DNA from: Actinacidiphila rubida
Lineage (GTDB): Bacteria > Actinomycetota > Actinomycetes > Streptomycetales > Streptomycetaceae
DNA length: 64,000 nt
Assembly (NCBI RefSeq): GCF_900110255.1
Contig: NZ_FODD01000001.1
Span: 1 to 64,000, forward strand
Reading direction: 5' to 3'
Shown here in pieces: positions 58,476 through 64,000 of this stretch. Under the pieces are notes generated by a model. It was given only the letters and a program-made list of their open reading frames with translations, ran no database searches and was not told the DNA's origin. How positions within the stretch are numbered: the stretch's first letter is position 1; each line of letters begins with the position of its first letter. A program made the position numbers and the translations under genes.

Positions 58476-60065
58476 GTGACAGACGAGCACGGCACCCCGG
58501 ACGGCACTCCGGACGGCCCCGCGGACGGCGGCCCGCCGGCGTCCGGCCCCGGCGGGGCGGCGCCCGGCACCCCCTCGCCCGGCACCCCCTCGACGGGCAT
58601 CCCCTCGACCGGCGTCCCGGCGTCCCAGGGGTCCGCCTTCACCCCGCCCGAGGGCTTCCCGGTGATCGCGGCGCCGCCCGAAGGCGCGCTGTGGCAGGAC
58701 CGGATGCGCACCATGCTGCGGATGCCGTCCACCGAGCGCCCGGCGCCCGCCGAGCGGCATCCCGGCAGCACCGTGCCGGTGCCGCGCGTCCTCGACCTGA
58801 CGCTCCGCATCGGCGAGCTGCTGCTGGCCGGCGGCGAGGGCGCCGAGGACGTCGAGGCGGCGATGTTCGGCGTCGCGTTCGCGTACGGGCTGCCGCGGGT
58901 CGAGCCGACCGCCACGTTCACCCTGCTCGGCATCTCGTACCAGCCGGCGCTGACCGAGCCGCCGCTCACCATGAGCCGCACCGTGCGGCGGCGCGGCACC
59001 GACTACACCCGGCTCGCCGCGGTCTTCCACCTGGTCGACGGGATCACCGCGCACGAGGTGAGCCTGGAGGACGCCTACCGCCGCCTCGCCGACATCCGCC
59101 GCAACCGGCACCCGTACGGCAGCTGGGTGCTCACCGGCGCCGCCGGGCTGCTGGCCGGCGCGGCGAGCCTCCTGGTCGGCGGCAGCCTGATCATCTTCGT
59201 GGCCGCCGCGCTGGCCGCGATGCTCGGCGACCGCCTCGCGTGGCTGCTGGCCGCCCGCGGGCTGCCGGAGTTCTACCAGTTCGCGGTGGCGGCGATGCCC
59301 GCGGCCGCGATGGGCGTGGTCGTCGACCGGTACGCGCACTGGATCCCGGGCGCCACCGGCGTGCAGTCCTCCGCGGTGATCACCGGTGGCCTGTTCGCGC
59401 TCTTGCCCGGCCGCGCCCTCGTCGCGGCCGTGCAGGACGGCCTCACCGGCTTCTACATCACCGCGTCCGCGCGCCTGCTCGAAGTGGTCTACCTGGTCGT
59501 CGGCATCGTCATCGGCGTCACGCTGATCCTGTACGCCGGGGTGGGCCTGGGCGCCGACCTCAACCCCGACCAGGCGCTGCGCGCCTACGACCACCCGTGG
59601 GTGCAGCTCGTGGCGGCCATGGTGCTGACGCTGGCGTTCGCGGTGCTGCTCCAGTGCGAGCGCGGCGTGCTGCTGCTGGCGACCGTCAACGGCGGCATCG
59701 CGTGGACGGTCTTCGGCGTGCTGCACCAGCAGGCCGGCGGCAACCAGGTCGCCTCCACCGCCGCGGCGGCCGGGCTCGTCGGCCTGTTCGGCCAGCTGAT
59801 GGCCCGCTACCGGTACGTCTCGGTGCTGCCCTACGTCACCGCGGCGATCGGCCCGCTGCTGCCCGGCTCCGCGACGTACTTCGGCCTGCTGGCCCTGACC
59901 CAGCACCACCTGAACCAGGGACTCACCCAGCTCACCAAGGCCGCGGCGCTGGCCATGGCCATCGCCATCGGCGTCAACCTCGGGGGCGAGATCGCCCGGC
60001 TGGTGCTGAAGACGCCGGGGCCGCCCGGGCCGCGCCGGGCCGCCAAGCGCACCCGCGGCTTCTGA
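58476..60065 (+). CDS. Threonine/serine exporter family (ThrE-like) protein
   Basis: The 529-residue protein has a Pro/Gly/Thr-rich soluble start (about 1-70). A cytosolic domain follows (RVLDLTLRIGELLLAGGEGAEDVEAAM), then about ten membrane helices, matching the ThrE family that exports threonine and serine by the proton gradient. The soluble-plus-two-bundle order is that of the fused single-chain form. It starts with GTG at 58476, 8 bases after the DedA stop. Confidence 0.9.
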   Translation: MTDEHGTPDGTPDGPADGGPPASGPGGAAPGTPSPGTPSTGIPSTGVPASQGSAFTPPEGFPVIAAPPEGALWQDRMRTMLRMPSTERPAPAERHPGSTVPVPRVLDLTLRIGELLLAGGEGAEDVEAAMFGVAFAYGLPRVEPTATFTLLGISYQPALTEPPLTMSRTVRRRGTDYTRLAAVFHLVDGITAHEVSLEDAYRRLADIRRNRHPYGSWVLTGAAGLLAGAASLLVGGSLIIFVAAALAAMLGDRLAWLLAARGLPEFYQFAVAAMPAAAMGVVVDRYAHWIPGATGVQSSAVITGGLFALLPGRALVAAVQDGLTGFYITASARLLEVVYLVVGIVIGVTLILYAGVGLGADLNPDQALRAYDHPWVQLVAAMVLTLAFAVLLQCERGVLLLATVNGGIAWTVFGVLHQQAGGNQVASTAAAAGLVGLFGQLMARYRYVSVLPYVTAAIGPLLPGSATYFGLLALTQHHLNQGLTQLTKAAALAMAIAIGVNLGGEIARLVLKTPGPPGPRRAAKRTRGF

Positions 60066-60074
60066 CCGCGGGCG

Positions 60075-60090
60075 CGCCGGGCGCCCGGCG
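60075..60090. terminator. 16-bp palindrome between convergent genes
   Basis: CGCCGGGCGCCCGGCG is fully self-complementary and lies between the ThrE-like and SDR genes. It could form a short hairpin, with no T-run. Confidence 0.4.
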
Positions 60091-60107
60091 GCCGGGGAGC
60101 CGGGGCG

Positions 60108-60998
60108 TCAGCCCTGCGCGGGGTGCAGCAGGTCCTCCAGCTCCAGCCGGCGCAGGAACTCCACCCGCATCCGGTCCGCGACGGCGTTCACCACCGCCGC
60201 GCCGTCGTCGGTGGGGTCGACGTGCACCCGGAACGGCCGGTGGCCCTTGCCGGTGTCCACGACGGCGACGATCGCCCGGGCCACCTCGGCGACGTCCGCG
60301 CCCTCCGGCTCCAGCCGCTGCATCCGCTGCCCGATCTGCTCCATCAGGCCGCTGTACAGCTCGTCGTACTCCTTGACGACCGCCTCGTCGGCCGGGTGGC
60401 CGGCGTGCGCGTAGTGGTTGGTGCCGCTGGTGAACGAGCCGGGCACCACGATCGTGGTCTCGATGCCGAACCGCGCGACCTCCAGGGAGTAGCTGGCGGC
60501 CAGCGCGTCCATGGCGGCCTTGGCGGCGAAGTACGGCCCCAGGTACGGGGGCGTGCCACCGCGGGTGCTGGTGCTGCCCACCCACAGCAGCAGCCCGTCC
60601 CGGCGGGCCCGCATGTGCGGCAGCACGGCCTGGTTCACCCGCTGCGCGCCCAGCACGTTGATGTCGTAGAGCTGCACGTACTGCTCGGTCGAGAACGCCT
60701 CCGCGGGCCCGGTCACCATGTGCCCGGCGTTGTGGACGACGACGTCCAGGGCGGGCTGCTCGGCGAGGATCGAGGCGACGGCCGCGCGGGCCGACTCCCC
60801 GGACTGCACGTCGAGCTCCACGGTGCGCAGGTCGCGGCCGTGCTCGGCCGCCCAGTCGGCGGCCTCCGCGACCTTGGGGGCGTTGCGCCCGCCGGTGTCG
60901 CGCATGCTCGCGTAGACGATGTGGCCGGCCTGGGCCAGCGCCCGGGCGGCCAGCGCGCCGAAGCCGCTGGAGGCGCCGGTGACGAGAACGGTGGACAT
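60108..60998 (-). CDS. SDR-family oxidoreductase
   Basis: The 296-residue short-chain dehydrogenase has the cofactor motif TGASSGFG (near residue 7), NAGH, a catalytic Ser in VGSTSTRGG and the Y-x3-K pair YFAAK. It lies 13 bases after the alcohol dehydrogenase gene and is probably transcribed with it. Both would act on the same kind of alcohol/ketone substrate. Regulation is likely by the divergent LysR protein. Confidence 0.93.
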   Translation of the reverse strand: MSTVLVTGASSGFGALAARALAQAGHIVYASMRDTGGRNAPKVAEAADWAAEHGRDLRTVELDVQSGESARAAVASILAEQPALDVVVHNAGHMVTGPAEAFSTEQYVQLYDINVLGAQRVNQAVLPHMRARRDGLLLWVGSTSTRGGTPPYLGPYFAAKAAMDALAASYSLEVARFGIETTIVVPGSFTSGTNHYAHAGHPADEAVVKEYDELYSGLMEQIGQRMQRLEPEGADVAEVARAIVAVVDTGKGHRPFRVHVDPTDDGAAVVNAVADRMRVEFLRRLELEDLLHPAQG

Positions 60999-61011
60999 GA
61001 GGTGCCTCCGG

Positions 61012-62022
61012 TCAGGTGAAGGTGATCACGGAGCGGACGCCGCCGTGCCCCTGGGCCATCGCGTCCAGGGTGGCCGGCGCCTCGTCGAGGGTGATGGGCC
61101 GGAACTCCGGCAGGATGCCCTGCGCGACCGAGAACTCCAGGGTGTCGCGCAGGTCGTGCGGCGACCCCGAGGGGTTGGCCATGGCGTGCAGCCGGTTCAG
61201 CACCATGGGCGAGGTGGGGAGCGTCAGCGGCTCCGGGCCGTAGCCGCAGAGCACGAGCGTGCCGTCGGGCGCGAGGCCGCCGAAGGTGGCCTGCGCGGCG
61301 GCGGTGGACGGCGCGGCGCTCAGGATGACGTCGGCGCCCTGCGCCCACCTCTGGAGCGCTTCGCCGGGGTCGCCCTCCTCGGTGGCCACGAAGATCTCGG
61401 CGCCGAGCTGCTTGGCCCGGTCCTCGCCGTGGCGGGAGCGGCCGATCGCCGCGACCCGGGCGCCGATCGCCGCGGCGTAGCGGATCGCGAGGGCGCCGAC
61501 ACCGCCGGTGCCGATCACCGCGACCTTCGAGCCGGGGACCGCCCCGGCCTGCCGCAGGCCGTTGAACGCGGTGATGCCCGCGCACATCAGCGGGGCGCCG
61601 GCCACCGGGTCGAGCCCGGCCGGCAGCTCGGTGACGAAGCCGGCCTTGAACACCGCGTACTCGGCGTAGCCGCCGTCCACGACGATCCCGGTGATCTTCT
61701 TCTCGCGGCACAGGATCTGGTCGCCGCGCCGGCAGTACTCGCAGTGGCCGCACGAGTCGTTGAGGAACTGCGCGCCGACGACCGTGCCCTCGGTCGGCCA
61801 GGTCACGCCGGGCCCGGTCGCCACGACCGTGCCGGTGACCTCGTGGCCGGGCACGACGGGGAAGCGGGCGAAGGGGTAGTGGCCCTGGAGCAGGCCGAGG
61901 TCGGTGAAGCACACGCCGCACGCGATCATCTTGACGAGCACTTCGCCGGGTCCGGGTTCGGGTACGTCCAGTTCGGTCAGGCTGAGCGGCTCTCCGGCCG
62001 CGGTGGCAAGTCCGGCACGCAT
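61012..62022 (-). CDS. Zinc-dependent alcohol dehydrogenase
   Basis: The 336-residue medium-chain dehydrogenase has the catalytic zinc ligands in GVCFTD and GHEVTG. The structural zinc cluster is CGHCEYCRRGDQILC, and the nucleotide fold is VAVIGTGGVGALAIRYA. The ATG at 62022 follows GGGAGGTG. It is first in a two-gene unit with the SDR gene and divergent from a LysR regulator across 163 bases. Confidence 0.93.
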   Translation of the reverse strand: MRAGLATAAGEPLSLTELDVPEPGPGEVLVKMIACGVCFTDLGLLQGHYPFARFPVVPGHEVTGTVVATGPGVTWPTEGTVVGAQFLNDSCGHCEYCRRGDQILCREKKITGIVVDGGYAEYAVFKAGFVTELPAGLDPVAGAPLMCAGITAFNGLRQAGAVPGSKVAVIGTGGVGALAIRYAAAIGARVAAIGRSRHGEDRAKQLGAEIFVATEEGDPGEALQRWAQGADVILSAAPSTAAAQATFGGLAPDGTLVLCGYGPEPLTLPTSPMVLNRLHAMANPSGSPHDLRDTLEFSVAQGILPEFRPITLDEAPATLDAMAQGHGGVRSVITFT

Positions 62023-62185
62023 CGCGCACCTCCCGATGGTGGTGGGCGGGGATATGTCCTGGAATGGGAACTGCTGCACGGCCGAGTATTCTCGCGGGCC
62101 GGACGGCTGTCCAAGGCCGGTCCTGCCGCCATCGATACCCGCACGGCATCGACCCTGGACCTCGCACCGACCGGAGCTGGGAGCC

Positions 62186-63070
62186 ATGCAAGAACCGTTG
62201 CTGGACCTGCGGAAAGTCCGCTACTTCGTCGCGGTCGCCGAGCGGCTGCACTTCGGCCGCGCAGCCCTCGATCTCAGGATCAGCCAGCCGGCGCTCTCCC
62301 GCCAGGTGCGGCAGCTGGAGCACGACCTCGGCACCGACCTGTTCGTGCGCACCAGCCGCGAGGTGGCGCTGACCCCGGCCGGCGAGCAGCTGCTGCACGA
62401 CGGCCACCAGCTGCTGGCCGCCGCCCACCGGGCCAGGGAGCGGGCGCGCCGCGCCGGCGGCCAGGACCGGCTGACCGTCGGGTTCATGCTCGGGGTGCGC
62501 CTCGACCCGCTGCTGGAGGCGTTCGGCGGCGCGCACCCGGAAGCCGCCGTCCGCCTGGAGCGCCTGCGCTGGTGGAACCACGGCGAGGCGCCGCGCGACG
62601 GCCGGGTCGACGTCGGGGTGATCCGGCTGCCCGTGCGGTCGGCGGAGGGCCTGCGGATGCTGACGCTCGGTCAGGAACGGCTGGTCGCGGCGGTGCCCGC
62701 GGAACACCCGCTGGCCGGACGGCCCTCCGTGCCGATCACCGCGTTCGCCGACGAGCCGGTGCTGCGGTACGCCGACGCCGGGCCCGCGTGGAACGCGTTC
62801 TGGACGGTCGACCCGCGTCCGGACGGCACCCGGCCCGCCGCCGGGCCCGAGGTGCGGGACATGGAGGAGATCCTCGCGTACGTGCGGGCCGGCAGCGGCG
62901 TCGCGTTCCTGCCCGAGACCGTGAGCGCGGCCTTCGCCCGGCCGCACATCGCCTACGTGCCGGTGTCCGGCGTGCCGGCCGGAACCGTGGTGCTGGCCTG
63001 GCCGGTGGCGCGCCCCACCGAACTCACCCGGGCCTTCGTCGACACCGTGCGGGCCTTCACCCAGCCCTGA
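62186..63070 (+). CDS. LysR-family transcriptional regulator
   Basis: The 294-residue protein has the N-terminal LysR helix-turn-helix (LDLRKVRYFVAVAERLHFGRAALDLRISQPALSRQVRQLEHDLG over residues 6-50) and an effector-binding type 2 periplasmic-fold domain (about 95-290). The divergent position suggests control of the ADH/SDR unit, as usual for this family. ATG 62186 follows GGGAG. The shared gap contains GTATTCTCGCG near 62084 but no clear T-N11-A pair. Confidence 0.92.
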   Translation: MQEPLLDLRKVRYFVAVAERLHFGRAALDLRISQPALSRQVRQLEHDLGTDLFVRTSREVALTPAGEQLLHDGHQLLAAAHRARERARRAGGQDRLTVGFMLGVRLDPLLEAFGGAHPEAAVRLERLRWWNHGEAPRDGRVDVGVIRLPVRSAEGLRMLTLGQERLVAAVPAEHPLAGRPSVPITAFADEPVLRYADAGPAWNAFWTVDPRPDGTRPAAGPEVRDMEEILAYVRAGSGVAFLPETVSAAFARPHIAYVPVSGVPAGTVVLAWPVARPTELTRAFVDTVRAFTQP

Positions 63071-63074
63071 GACG

Positions 63075-63118
63075 GCGGCGGGCGGTGCGGGACCGTGAAG
63101 GCCCGCACCGCCCGCCGC
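63075..63118. terminator. 17-bp perfect hairpin between LysR and ppa genes
   Basis: The arms 63075-63091 and 63102-63118 are fully complementary with a 10-base loop. It serves the convergent ends of the LysR gene and ppa. Confidence 0.8.
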
Positions 63119-63133
63119 ACGCGGTCCGCCGGC

Positions 63134-63628
63134 TCAGTGGCCGTGGCCGCTCTCCTTCAGACGGCGGAAGGACTCCTCGATCTCGGCCTCGGCCTCGGCG
63201 CGGCCGACCCAGTCCGCGCCCTCGACGGACTTGCCGGGCTCCAGGTCCTTGTAGACCTCGAAGAAGTGCTGGATCTCCAGCCGGTCGAACTCGCTGACGT
63301 GGTGGATGTCGCGCAGGTGCTCGACGCGCGGGTCCGACGCCGGCACGCAGAGCACCTTGTCGTCGCCGCCGGCCTCGTCGGTCATCCGGAACATGCCGAT
63401 CGCGCGGCAGGTGATCAGGCAGCCCGGGAACGTCGGCTCGTCCAGCAGCACGAGCGCGTCCAGCGGGTCACCGTCCTCGCCCAGGGTGTTCTCGACGAAG
63501 CCGTAGTCCGCCGGGTAGCTGGTCGAGGTGAAGAGGCGGCGGTCCAAGCGGATACGACCGGTCTCGTGGTCCACCTCGTACTTGTTCCGCGAACCCTTCG
63601 GGATCTCGATCGTGACGTCGAACTCCAA
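63134..63628 (-). CDS. ppa: Inorganic pyrophosphatase
   Basis: The 164-residue family I pyrophosphatase hydrolyses PPi to phosphate, pulling biosynthesis forward. It has [17 protein letters not shown], the metal-binding [19 protein letters not shown] and PASDP. The length is normal for actinobacteria. It is divergent from the probable D-Ala-D-Ala carboxypeptidase gene, an arrangement conserved in streptomycetes to my recollection. Confidence 0.96.
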   Translation of the reverse strand: MEFDVTIEIPKGSRNKYEVDHETGRIRLDRRLFTSTSYPADYGFVENTLGEDGDPLDALVLLDEPTFPGCLITCRAIGMFRMTDEAGGDDKVLCVPASDPRVEHLRDIHHVSEFDRLEIQHFFEVYKDLEPGKSVEGADWVGRAEAEAEIEESFRRLKESGHGH

Positions 63629-63715
63629 GGCCCTACTCCTCCATGATCAGCGCACAGTGCGGGTGGTTAAGTGTCTCCCACGCATAGGGGTGGTCGCGAA
63701 AGGGGCTGGTCGGCG

Positions 63716-64000
63716 GTGCCGCTCGGCAGAACGTGGCAGATCGTGGCGGGGTCGGCCGCGATAGGTCTGGCAGTGGCCGTCGGGGCGGTGGCCGCGGCCG
63801 GCCCGTGGGAGTCAGGCCAGCGTACGGCGGAGCGGGACTTCGCCGCCGCCAGGGACCGTCAACTGGACGCCGCCGCGCGCCCGGTGGCCACCCGCCACCC
63901 GGCCCCGCCGCCGGCCGCCGCGCCGGTGCTGCGGGCGGCCGGTGCGGCGCAGCCGCAGGCCGCGGGTGCCGACGGCACGCTCGCCGGCCGGCTGGACGCG
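63716..64000 (+). CDS. Probable D-alanyl-D-alanine carboxypeptidase, N-terminal part (cut by window end)
   Basis: The 95 visible residues begin PLGRTWQIVAGSAAIGLAVAV, a signal/anchor helix. A Pro/Ala-rich exported segment follows (RDFAAARDRQLDAAARPVAT and APPPAAAPV), ending where a DacB domain would begin. The assignment to dacB rests mostly on position next to ppa and on this leader; the catalytic domain is outside the window. The GTG start at 63716 is preceded by AAAGGGG. Confidence 0.6.
   Translation, partial: MPLGRTWQIVAGSAAIGLAVAVGAVAAAGPWESGQRTAERDFAAARDRQLDAAARPVATRHPAPPPAAAPVLRAAGAAQPQAAGADGTLAGRLDA

Noticed and set aside
1..64000. tRNA or rRNA genes
   Set aside because: I looked for T-loop and acceptor-like patterns and found none outside clear protein-coding sequence; a covariance search was not possible here.

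Overview
The window is a piece of a high-GC actinomycete chromosome, almost certainly a Streptomyces or close relative. The evidence is the extreme third-position GC, frequent GTG starts, a rodlin gene (45731-46138, a surface protein known from streptomycetes), multiple GPP34/GOLPH3-like proteins, and an inorganic pyrophosphatase divergent from the start of a probable D-Ala-D-Ala carboxypeptidase gene (63134-64000), an order I recall from the S. coelicolor chromosome. There is no phage, plasmid, CRISPR, tRNA or rRNA signature. I see about 55 genes plus one frameshifted one; nearly everything looks chromosomal.

Layout. 1-5670: a GAP-family membrane protein, a GPP34 protein, an SDR oxidoreductase and a GAF/PP2C/HATPase regulatory phosphatase, between two copies of a structured intergenic element. 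5667-11457: a Tat-exported lipoprotein of the dimethylformamidase-large-subunit-like family, a second GPP34 protein with a His/Gly tail, an AraC regulator and RecQ. 11773-17273: two secreted hydrolases (alpha-L-rhamnosidase-like and phosphodiesterase-like) with a DUF4236 miniprotein and a third copy of the element. 17641-25724: a ClC channel, a beta-lactamase-fold protein lacking its catalytic residues, a frameshifted small gene, an acetyltransferase, an ATP-dependent DNA ligase, an MFS/TetR pair with four matching operators, and an SPW membrane protein. 25820-29745: a NarL-type two-component operon and divergent membrane proteins around an array of GGGGTGA motifs. 29937-36197: an ECF41-type sigma factor, two MarR regulators each divergent from a target, TatA, GtrA and PucR-type proteins. 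36393-44343: a membrane OB-fold protein, a flotillin and a 1662-residue AAA ATPase, which I regard as the most interesting gene set. 44456-50263: an ArsR-like regulator, rodlin, PAP2 and DedA proteins, and a BlaI/M56/DUF2786 operon. 50801-64000: an FAD oxidoreductase, a degenerate MreB-like actin coupled to a membrane protein, dodecin, glutamate decarboxylase, YbjQ, a sugar-type ABC ATPase, DedA, a Thr/Ser exporter, an ADH/SDR pair with a divergent LysR regulator, ppa and the start of the carboxypeptidase gene.

Regulation is unusually legible: many regulator genes sit beside palindromes in shared intergenic spaces (TetR 14-mer x4, BlaI boxes x2, MarR palindromes, a LacI-like site before the rhamnosidase). 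Convergent gene pairs are often separated by long GC-rich hairpins.

Three non-coding islands (1-650, 4953-5666, 14930-15602) carry a roughly 385-bp element with 22-bp terminal inverted repeats and two internal stem-loops. It contains no gene and looks like a structured, MITE-like or RNA-forming repeat.
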